Of a DNA stretch of 14,888 nt, positions 8,326-14,493 are shown piece after piece (position 1 is the stretch's first letter; the number at the start of each line of letters is the position of its first letter). This stretch comes from Akkermansia sp. (GTDB taxonomy: Bacteria > Verrucomicrobiota > Verrucomicrobiia > Verrucomicrobiales > Akkermansiaceae). The stretch covers positions 1 through 14,888 of the forward strand of contig JAIFNK010000027.1 in the NCBI GenBank assembly GCA_020047775.1, read 5' to 3'. The notes beneath the pieces were generated by a model, which ran no database searches, had not been told where the DNA came from, and saw nothing but the letters and a program-made list of their open reading frames with translations. The position numbers and the translations under genes are program-made.

Positions 8326-9059
8326 CCCCAGGCCGCACCTACACCGTACGCCTGCATTTTGCCGAACGTTATGTCGGGGCCGCCAATCAACGGCGTTTCA
8401 ATATCGGCATCAACGGCGCGACCAGCGGGCCCAACTACGTCGCCAACTTCGATGTGTTTGTCGCCGCCGGCAATGCGATGAACAAAGCCGTCGTTCGCGA
8501 TTTCTCGGACATTACCCCAGACGCGACCGGGTGCATCACCGTCACGCTTAGCCTCGGCAGCATACAACTTCCCATGCTCAACGGCCTCGAAATCCTCGCG
8601 CAACCCATTGGCTGGGAACTTTGGCAAGGCTCGAACTTTTCGCCCAGCCAACTCCTCGACCCATCCATCAGCGGACCGGACGCCGCCCCCGCCGGAGATG
8701 GCGTCGCCAACCTGCTGAAATACGCCTTCAATATGCTTGGAAATGGCCCTGGCCAAATGGCCACTGTCGGATCGCCTAACGCGGCCGTGCTCACCGCAAA
8801 TGGTTCAGCCGGACTTCCGCTCCTCGGTGTCGAATCTGCCAGCGACAAACTCCAACTCTCCTACATCCGCCGCCGAGCCTCCTCGAATCCCGGCATCACC
8901 TATACTGTCGAATTCAGCGACGCTCTAACATCATGGCGGATCAACGCCTCCGCCACCGAATCCACCACCGCCATTGATCCCACCTTCGACCGGGTCACAG
9001 TCACCGACTCGATCAACCCCGCCAGACGCTTCGTCCGTGTGCGCATCACAATGCCATAA
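8130..9059 (+). CDS. Malectin domain plus C-terminal module, 3' part of the frameshifted GH5 gene
   Basis: The coding frame is open back to about 8043 and its sense reading picks up at the frameshift near 8068; the GTG at 8130 is only the first possible start in this frame. There is no signal peptide and no credible ribosome binding site, so this is not an independent gene. From the GTG, about residues 4-155 form a malectin-like carbohydrate-binding domain (VRVNAGGPA, YTVRLHFAERY, RRFNIGING, VVRDFSDI, LNGLEIL). The last 148 residues are the shared C-terminal module. Malectin modules bind glycans and commonly accompany secreted glycosidases. In the intact protein this part would follow GH5 and the CHB_HEX-type module. 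The reading frame beyond the shift is undamaged to the stop, which points to a recent mutation or a base error. If real, translation of the first half ends at 8325 and the enzyme loses its binding and sorting parts. Confidence 0.8.
   Translation: MSNVRVNAGGPAVGVFAADSGFSTSNIQGTGATVTTAGVTNAAPASLYDTERWNSGSLTYTSPVLTPGRTYTVRLHFAERYVGAANQRRFNIGINGATSGPNYVANFDVFVAAGNAMNKAVVRDFSDITPDATGCITVTLSLGSIQLPMLNGLEILAQPIGWELWQGSNFSPSQLLDPSISGPDAAPAGDGVANLLKYAFNMLGNGPGQMATVGSPNAAVLTANGSAGLPLLGVESASDKLQLSYIRRRASSNPGITYTVEFSDALTSWRINASATESTTAIDPTFDRVTVTDSINPARRFVRVRITMP
8613..9056 (+). other. Shared C-terminal module, copy 3
   Basis: These are the last 148 residues of the frameshifted GH5 protein: WELWQGSNFSPSQLLD lead-in, GDGVANLLKYAFNMLG, SAGLPLLGVE, LQLSYIRRRASSNPGITY, VEFSDAL, TFDRVTVTDS, and ending RRFVRVRITMP. 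The lead-in is less like those of copies 1 and 2, but the order and the core motifs are kept. Confidence 0.8.
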
Positions 9060-9085
9060 TCATTTTTTCTCAAGAAACGCCTTAC

Positions 9086-9331
9086 ATGTTCACACAATGC
9101 AGATTCCAGCACACCGTCCTATTCTTACTCTTGCTCGCGCTTGGTTGCTCAGGACTCACCTGCGCCCAATCACCTCGACCTATTCCTATTCTTACTGAAG
9201 ACGAGGTGGTCCACTTGCAACAAAGCATTCCGGCAGTGGCAACTGCCAAATCCGCCGCGCCCCTCCAAGTCCACACAGGTCCGCCCATGAGGGTGCAGTT
9301 CAAAAACCTGAGGCTGAGGGAATACAAATGA
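9086..9331 (+). pseudogene. Internally deleted ThuA-like / DUF1080-like protein remnant (81 residues)
   Basis: A short open frame starts 26 bases after the frameshifted GH5 gene. Residues 1-28 are a signal peptide (LFLLLLALGCSG, likely cut at TCA|Q; the ALGC is a poor lipobox). Residues about 33-58 (ILTEDEVVHLQQSIPAVATA) resemble the segment just before the ThuA-like fold in Verrucomicrobiota and Planctomycetota proteins. Residues about 60-81 (LQVHTGPPMRVQFKNLRLRE) match the typical last strands of DUF1080 (3-keto-disaccharide hydrolase) domains. Fusions of these two domains are known in these phyla. I infer an in-frame loss of essentially the whole middle of such a gene, with the junction near 9260-9266. 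The product cannot be an enzyme. A genuine small exported protein is possible but less likely. Confidence 0.6.
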
Positions 9332-9361
9332 TTTTGATTCAAAGCATCGTCGCCCTGCGTC

Positions 9362-9604
9362 ATCATTGATTCAAATTCAGCCGATGCTCACTGCGCTCCA
9401 TTCGAGGACATCAGCTTCAAGCAAGAAGTCTTGACCAGCAACATGATCTGACTCTGAATCGGCATCACAACCATCGATATGGAAAAGTTGCAAGCCTTGA
9501 AAATGACAGTGAAGGACGACCACCTCTTCATCAAGGTCGGCGGCTTCAGTCAGAAGAACCCTGTGGGTTGGAAATCGCCGCTGATCGTGATGAAGAAGAA
9601 ATAG
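9362..9604 (+). pseudogene. C-terminal tail of a degraded exported protein
   Basis: In one frame, the stretch after the 81-residue frame reads PFEDISFKQEVLTSNM, then two stops close together (near 9450), then IDMEKLQALKMTVKDDHLFI and GGFSQKNPVGWKSPLIVMKK to a TAG at 9602-9604. The tail from the ATG at 9479 is 41 residues, has no signal peptide, and looks like the end of a larger protein. I recall similar endings in exported Verrucomicrobiota proteins but cannot name the family. The stop sits one base before the next start, the spacing expected within an operon, which suggests the lost gene was cotranscribed with the one at 9606. Confidence 0.5.
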
Positions 9605-9605
9605 A

Positions 9606-10427
9606 ATGAAGAAACTTCTCAGCAGTGTGTTGGCGATCTCCATGATCGCGCCTGCGGCGGCAGATGTTTCTTCTCCACACATCAAGGCTTACTACACGCG
9701 GCTCCCGTATGACGATCACGGGTTCACCGGAAAGTATGCGGACATCGTCGTGGAGTTGCCGCAGCGCGGGCAGGTTGTTTTCAGCCGGGAGTTTGGTTAT
9801 CACCCGTATTGGTTGCCGGTCGGTCGAGAAATAGAAGGAGTTGCGAGGCTTATTCCGCGCAAAAGCATCAACCCGGAGGAACGTCCGGACGCTCACAACA
9901 TCGCATCCAACGCCGCCATCATTGCGCGGACGGATTCTAGCGTCACCGTCCGCTGGCGTTATGCGCCGGACATCACGAAACTTTCGTTCACGGATTTCCG
10001 CGCGGCTTACAACGAGGTCGGCAATCCTGCGCATTTCTACGCCGACTACGCCGACGAATACTTTGTCATTCACGCCGACGGTCAAGTGGAGCGCGTCGTG
10101 AAGGACGGCAGCGAACGTCTCGCTGACTGGAACGATCCGGCCAACCAAATCGAGCAAACTTTGCAGCTCGCACCCGACGGTATCCGCGAAACCGCGTTTC
10201 GCCCTGCGCGACATTCCAAGACTTCGGAAAGCCCGGTCGCAGGTTCACCGGTGAAGTCTGGCCGCGCCGGGAATCTGGTCTGTCACTGGCGTTTTGACGA
10301 AGGCGCGGGCTTTGCGACCACGGAAAAGCAATCCGGCACGGCCTGCAGCATCGGCGGCATTGAAGCCTACTGGCGGAAGGGGGTGTCCGGCACGTGTTCG
10401 TTTGAGATAGAAGGAAAGTCATCATGA
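9606..10427 (+). CDS. Truncated N-terminal part of a large exported LamG-type protein
   Basis: The ATG at 9606 begins a signal peptide (MKKLLSSVLAISMIAPAAA|D) and follows purine-rich GAAGAAG. Residues 22 to about 200 form an unnamed beta-rich domain with well-kept blocks (YYTRLPYDDHGFTGKYADIV, VFSREFGYHPYW, SVTVRWRYAPDITKLSFTDF, ADYADEYFVIHADGQVERVV). As I recall, this domain occurs at the start of long LamG-containing proteins of Verrucomicrobiota and Planctomycetota. From about 228, CHWRFDEGAGFATTEKQSGT starts a LamG-type fold. It stops after about 35 residues, at GVSGT, where a full fold would continue with a Leu-x-Phe-Asp-Gly strand. The final residues CSFEIEGKSS appear to be the translated leader of the next gene, and the TGA at 10425-10427 overlaps its ATG. 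I read this as a 3' deletion junction near 10392-10400. Any function is unknown, and it may be a pseudogene. Confidence 0.7.
   Translation: MKKLLSSVLAISMIAPAAADVSSPHIKAYYTRLPYDDHGFTGKYADIVVELPQRGQVVFSREFGYHPYWLPVGREIEGVARLIPRKSINPEERPDAHNIASNAAIIARTDSSVTVRWRYAPDITKLSFTDFRAAYNEVGNPAHFYADYADEYFVIHADGQVERVVKDGSERLADWNDPANQIEQTLQLAPDGIRETAFRPARHSKTSESPVAGSPVKSGRAGNLVCHWRFDEGAGFATTEKQSGTACSIGGIEAYWRKGVSGTCSFEIEGKSS
10410..10416 (+). promoter_or_regulatory. Shine-Dalgarno sequence for the gene at 10424
   Basis: AAGGA at 10411-10415 lies eight bases before the ATG at 10424. It is the clearest ribosome binding site in the window and supports that start. It also supports reading the last codons of the upstream truncated frame as the native leader of this gene. 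Confidence 0.65.
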
Positions 10428-12052
10428 AACCATCCAAAACAATCTTCTCCCGGTATCACCGTCTGTTGCCGCTTGTGGCCTGCCTCGTTGGCCTTGCCGC
10501 CTTGCCGGACGCCCGGGTCCGCGCCGAACCCGATGCCGCGCAGCAGGCCATCAAGTCCTACTGCCTTGACTTCAATTGGCAGGGCCATGGACGCCGCAAA
10601 TCCCTCGCGACACCCGGCAATTGGAATGCCGCCGACCCCGCCGCACACGTGGCGTGGCACAAGAGCATCGGCTCGAATGTCATCCAGACCTTCTGTGTCT
10701 CCACCAATGGATATGCCTGGTACAAGAATGGAGTTGTCCCCGAGCAACCGGGGCTGAAACACGATTTCCTCCCCGAGGTCGTGAGACTCGGCCACAAGGA
10801 GGGCATGAAGGTTTTCGGCTATTTCACCATTTCCTGCAACCCACGCTGGGGCGCGGAAAATCCTCAGCTCAGCTACGGCACGCCATCGACCTATCACATC
10901 CCCTACACCGACGAGTATCTGGATTTCCTCGCCAAATCGATCACCGATGCGGTGAAGAAAACCGGCATCGACGGATTCATGGCTGACTGGCTTTGGATGC
11001 CGAAGCGCACCGCCACCGAGGGCAAGTGGCTCGACTGCGAGAAGAAACTCTATCAGCAACTCATGGGGGAACCATTCCCGGGTGAGGACAAACTGACCGA
11101 GAAGTCGCCGCAATACACCGCTTACAGCCGCAAGGCGCTCGACCGCTGCTGGAAAACCATCCGCAAGGCCGCCAAGGAGGCCAACCCGGACTGCATCATC
11201 TGGCTGACCGTCAATCAAATCAACCACCCGCACGTGGTGGACTCGGACATCTACAAGGAGGCCGACTGGCTGATGAACGAGGCGGGCAGCATGGACGCGA
11301 TCCGCAGGATCGAGGGCATGGTCGGCAAGCACACCCGCCTCATCACCTGCATGGCGCTGTGGAACGGACAGGACGCGGCGAAGGCGGTGCCGGAGTCTCT
11401 CGCCGCAGGCGTGGGGCTGTACGGTTTCACCGCGCCAGCAAACGCCCAGGGTTTCATCCCGCTCGACAGGATATTCAAACAGCAGGTATCCGAATTGACG
11501 GGTGATGATCGCAGCATCGCCGTGCTCGCCAGGACCTATCAGGGGGTGTCCGTGGACGCACTCTGGAAGGATGGAAAATTCGTGGAACCGGAAAATCCGC
11601 CTCCGTTCCGCATCACGTTCAAAGGCCGGGGCAGGGGACTAGCCGACCGTGCCTCGATTTCCCATGGTGAAGGCACTGCCTCCATCACGATCACGACGCC
11701 GCAAAACAAGGGCCGGGCCATGCTCGAACGCACGGGAAAACAATGGCCGGCCACGCTGACCATCCTGTTGCAGACGAAGCCCGGAGCATCCACCACCGCG
11801 AAGACATTGCGAATGGCTAACGGCCAAAGCGCGTTCAGCACCACGCTGGACGGAACCAACCAGGTCACCTCCGGGCCGATGGAAGGCGGCCTGGACCTCG
11901 GCGCGGAATGGGGACAGAAGTTCGCGCCCAATCCGCCATCCCCGTCGCCGTTCGCGGTCAAGGTGAACCAGAGCGCCGAAACAATCGCCATCACCGTGCC
12001 CCCGGATATCACGCGGTCCAATCCCCCATCACTGGTCTTCGAGTGGGATTGA
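10424..12052 (+). CDS. Secreted TIM-barrel glycosidase-like protein (GH29-related in style, family unassigned)
   Basis: The protein has 542 residues. The start is fixed by the strong ribosome binding site and by a signal peptide (hydrophobic residues 14-27, cut near VRA|EP at 34). The N-terminal two thirds look like a beta/alpha barrel: KSYCLDFNWQ, HKSIGSNVIQTFCVSTNGYAW, HKEGMKVFGYFTISCNPRWG, IDGFMADWLWMPKR, CIIWLTVNQI, EADWLMNEAGSMD and GVGLYGFTAP appear at strand ends. Asp188 in ADWLW and Glu286 in MNEAGS are the best candidates for catalytic acids; the DGFMADW strand resembles the nucleophile strand of GH29-like enzymes. The last 130 or so residues are a beta-rich C-terminal domain. It lacks the shared C-terminal module. 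The domain type is recognised only by pattern and no activity is established. It follows the truncated frame with a 4-base overlap and faces the GH29 gene across 136 bases. Confidence 0.82.
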   Translation: MKPSKTIFSRYHRLLPLVACLVGLAALPDARVRAEPDAAQQAIKSYCLDFNWQGHGRRKSLATPGNWNAADPAAHVAWHKSIGSNVIQTFCVSTNGYAWYKNGVVPEQPGLKHDFLPEVVRLGHKEGMKVFGYFTISCNPRWGAENPQLSYGTPSTYHIPYTDEYLDFLAKSITDAVKKTGIDGFMADWLWMPKRTATEGKWLDCEKKLYQQLMGEPFPGEDKLTEKSPQYTAYSRKALDRCWKTIRKAAKEANPDCIIWLTVNQINHPHVVDSDIYKEADWLMNEAGSMDAIRRIEGMVGKHTRLITCMALWNGQDAAKAVPESLAAGVGLYGFTAPANAQGFIPLDRIFKQQVSELTGDDRSIAVLARTYQGVSVDALWKDGKFVEPENPPPFRITFKGRGRGLADRASISHGEGTASITITTPQNKGRAMLERTGKQWPATLTILLQTKPGASTTAKTLRMANGQSAFSTTLDGTNQVTSGPMEGGLDLGAEWGQKFAPNPPSPSPFAVKVNQSAETIAITVPPDITRSNPPSLVFEWD

Positions 12053-12188
12053 GCCGGGAGGTGTGTTTCTCCTGTTCTTGTTCGATTTTTTTCTCACGCA
12101 AACTTCGCTGGATCACTTTCAGACGGACAAATCGCGCTCCGCATCATCCTCAACCGAGCGCCACGCGGGGTGAACTGGAATCAATCTT
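12053..12188. other. Intergenic gap between convergent genes
   Basis: The gap separates the ends of the TIM-barrel gene and the GH29 gene. It contains a run of seven T near 12086-12092 but no convincing GC-rich stem in front of it, so I do not call a terminator. Confidence 0.5.
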
Positions 12189-14009
12189 CTAACGAACGGG
12201 AGTGAAACGGATGGACTCGAGACTGGCTTTCGAGCCATCGCCCTCGACCAGGGATACGCTGACCTTGTGCTTGCCGGGTTTGGAAAACGTCAGCACGCCG
12301 GTGGGATAGGTGTGATAGACGTGGGATGCGCCCTGTTGGTTCTGGATTTTCGCGCCTTCCGTGGTGCTGACGGACCAGACCGGGCGGCCTTCGCCTGTGT
12401 ATGTCAGATCGATCTGATAGTCGCCGGCCTTGGCGACATCGACGTCCCACTCGACCACGCCGCCGGGCTGCCAGTTGCCGACTTGCAGCGAGAATTTCCA
12501 TTCGCCGAATTTCTCCATCCAGTTGATGCGTTGGTGTTTGGCGTTGTTTGCCTTGGCGAATTCGCAGGAAAGCTGGCTGGGGATGTTGGGATGAATGCCG
12601 AGGGTGGAGTCGATTTTCGGAGCGTTGTTGAATTTCACCTCAATGACCCCGGCGAGGTCGGAAACCGTGGCGGTGTCCGCAGCGGAGGCATCAAAGATCG
12701 TCCACGATCCGGAGTTTATTAGAGGAACCGGCTGGGTCTTGCCGTCTTTGCGGCGCAGCGTGGCGGTGGCTTCTTTGCCATCGATGCCGGGCAGGCAGAT
12801 CATGCGGTCGGCGGGCCAATCGAAGACCACGAGATTGAGCGTGTTGCCGGTGCGGGTGACATCGCCCCACGGTTGGGCGTGGCCCCAGGGCGAGGCGCTG
12901 GCACCATAGACGACGTCGGGATGTTGTTTCACCCAATTGCCAGCCTCGACCAGATAGGTTGCGGCCTTTTCGGGAATGCGACCCTTGCCGTCCGGGCCGA
13001 CGTTGAGCAGATAGGTGCCGCCACGGCCGACGGTGGAAACGAGGCGGTGGAGGATTTCCTTGGGCTCCTTCCAATTTTGGTCATACCAGGCGTAGGACCA
13101 CGAATCGTTGGTGGTGTCGCAGGTTTCCCACAGGCCGTCCTGATTCTTCAAGGGCACTTCCATATCACCGAGGCTGAGGTAGTCACCCATGCCGTGGCCG
13201 ATGCGCGAGCAGAGCATGGCGTTGGGTTGTTTCTTCCTGATAAGTTCCGCCAGAGCCTTGACGTGCTCGACCGGCATCCTGCCCGGTGTGTCGAACCAAA
13301 CATAGGCAAGCTCGCCATAGTTCGAGCAGATTTCATCGACCTGCGGATAACACTTTTCCTTGAAGTATTGATCGAATGACGCGGGCGAACCGTCGGCATT
13401 CTTGTCCGGCCCACCGTTGCCGCCGGGTGCGGTCCAGTCTTGATAATGCGAGTAATAGAACCCAAAACCGAGGCCAGCGGCGCGGCAGGCGTCGGCGAGC
13501 TCTTTCATCGGATCGCGCTTGAAGGGTGAGGCATCGACGATATTGAAGGGATGCTTGGATTTGAACATCGCAAAGCCTTCGTGGTGCTTCGAGGTGATGA
13601 TGATCCATTTCATTCCGGCTTCCTTGGCGACGCGGACGATCTCCTTGGCATCGAATTCGGAGGGGTTGAACTCCTTGGCAAGAGCCATGTATTCGTCGTT
13701 GGGGATCTGCATCTGGCGCAGGATCCACTCGCCGATGCCGTAGAATGTCTTGTCCTTCCATTGGCCACCGAGGTGGGAGTAGAGGCCAAAGTGGATGAAC
13801 ATGCCGTAGTTGCCATCGCGGAACAGGGCGGCGCGCTCGCTACTCTCGACGCCGTCCTTGACGGATTTGTCGCCCCACATTTTGTCCATCGATTCCTCTG
13901 CTGAAACCGGAAGCGCAAGGGATGCGAACGCAAGCGTGGAAAGAAATGTGGCAGTGAGTTTCAATGCTGGGAATTTTCTTTTGAGATCAAGGCTGCTGGG
14001 AAGGCTCAT
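12189..14009 (-). CDS. Exported alpha-L-fucosidase, GH29
   Basis: The protein has 606 residues. The start at 14009 gives a signal peptide with a basic N-region (LDLKRKF), a hydrophobic core and a likely cut at VSA|EES near residue 37; the ribosome binding site is weak. The catalytic barrel, about 45-370, has the GH29 signature blocks: GMFIHFGLYSHLGGQW, EWILRQMQIPNDEY, FNPSEFDAKEIVRVAKEAGM, ITSKHHEGFAMF, GFYYSHYQDWTAPGG, and AYVWFDTPGRMP with the catalytic nucleophile Asp240. GDYLSLGDMEVP and WETCDTTNDSWSY follow, and TVGRGGTYLLNVGPDGKG closes the barrel. A beta-domain follows, and the last 120 or so residues (WQPGGVVEWDVDVAKAGDYQ onward) look like a CBM6/35-type binding sandwich. GH29 enzymes release alpha-linked L-fucose by a retaining mechanism, here probably in the periplasm or outside the cell. 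It lies downstream of a LacI-type regulator remnant with a quasi-palindrome between them. Confidence 0.93.
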   Translation of the reverse strand: MSLPSSLDLKRKFPALKLTATFLSTLAFASLALPVSAEESMDKMWGDKSVKDGVESSERAALFRDGNYGMFIHFGLYSHLGGQWKDKTFYGIGEWILRQMQIPNDEYMALAKEFNPSEFDAKEIVRVAKEAGMKWIIITSKHHEGFAMFKSKHPFNIVDASPFKRDPMKELADACRAAGLGFGFYYSHYQDWTAPGGNGGPDKNADGSPASFDQYFKEKCYPQVDEICSNYGELAYVWFDTPGRMPVEHVKALAELIRKKQPNAMLCSRIGHGMGDYLSLGDMEVPLKNQDGLWETCDTTNDSWSYAWYDQNWKEPKEILHRLVSTVGRGGTYLLNVGPDGKGRIPEKAATYLVEAGNWVKQHPDVVYGASASPWGHAQPWGDVTRTGNTLNLVVFDWPADRMICLPGIDGKEATATLRRKDGKTQPVPLINSGSWTIFDASAADTATVSDLAGVIEVKFNNAPKIDSTLGIHPNIPSQLSCEFAKANNAKHQRINWMEKFGEWKFSLQVGNWQPGGVVEWDVDVAKAGDYQIDLTYTGEGRPVWSVSTTEGAKIQNQQGASHVYHTYPTGVLTFSKPGKHKVSVSLVEGDGSKASLESIRFTPVR

Positions 14010-14058
14010 ATGGGGTCAGGTTGCGGGAAAAGGATTAGGTGAAAAAGAGGGGGGAATG

Positions 14059-14097
14059 AAGTGAAATCAAACCACTGCTTGAGTGGAACAATCACTT
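14059..14097. promoter_or_regulatory. Nested quasi-palindrome upstream of the GH29 gene
   Basis: Outer arms AAGTGA (14059-14064) and TCACTT (14092-14097) are exact reverse complements. Inner arms CCACT (14072-14076) and AGTGG (14082-14086) are too, and their centres differ by only one base. The element sits between the regulator remnant and the GH29 start, about 50 bases upstream of that ATG. It could be an operator or a hairpin in the leader. It lacks the central CG typical of LacI-type operators, and no U-run directly follows on the minus strand. Confidence 0.35.
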
Positions 14098-14115
14098 GGG
14101 CGGCGTTACGGCGAC

Positions 14116-14493
14116 CTACATTCCCGGCCTCAAGAAATACCTGATGTGCGTCTCGCGCCGGTCCTCACGGCCGTTCGCGACGTTATCCGCCCACTGCACC
14201 ACCCTGGGCACCCAGCGCCGGGTGTCGTTGTGGATGCGGGAAACCTCCGGTTTGAACCATTCAAAAGCGGGATGATCGTCGAGGGAGATCAGCGAAACAT
14301 CGCGCGGCACCACGAGTCCTCTCCCTAGCAGATACTGCTGCGTGGCGAAAAACAACGCCGGTTCGCCCGGTAACAGCACGGTTGGCGAGGTGTGACGGAA
14401 CAACGAATCCAGACACCGGTGGAAGCCCTGTGAGTCGTCCTCCCAATCCGGCAGGTTGTATGCGTCGGTTTCGATGCCCAGACGTTGCCCGCT
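14116..14493 (-). pseudogene. LacI-family transcriptional regulator, C-terminal fragment
   Basis: About 125 residues of a LacI/PurR-type effector-binding domain run from LGIETDAYNLPDWEDDSQGF to the TAG at 14116. Typical signs are the segment SPTVLLPGEPALFFATQQYL followed by LGRGLVVPRDVSLISLDDHP, the late-subdomain strand pattern of LacI-family proteins, and the closing RIHNDTRRWVPRVVQW helix. The helix-turn-helix and the first half of the periplasmic-binding-like fold are missing. The open frame continues upstream to 14643, but that part (MDEMLGAIVHAVVVVIVTAV and on) is the antisense of an exported-protein C-terminus on the plus strand, not regulator sequence. The fragment cannot bind DNA in the usual way. 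In intact form it would be a natural regulator of the downstream fucosidase gene, which lies in the same direction 106 bases away. Confidence 0.7.

Noticed and set aside
8130..9059. Malectin protein starting at the GTG at 8130 as an independent gene
   Set aside because: No signal peptide or ribosome binding site, and coding-like sequence continues upstream of the GTG into the frameshift. It is the 3' half of the GH5 gene.
9086..9331. Small lipoprotein
   Set aside because: The ALGC sequence is a poor lipobox, and the C-terminus reads as the end of a DUF1080 domain, so a deletion remnant fits better.
12080..12100. Rho-independent terminator after the TIM-barrel gene
   Set aside because: There is a T-run but no stable GC-rich hairpin immediately before it.
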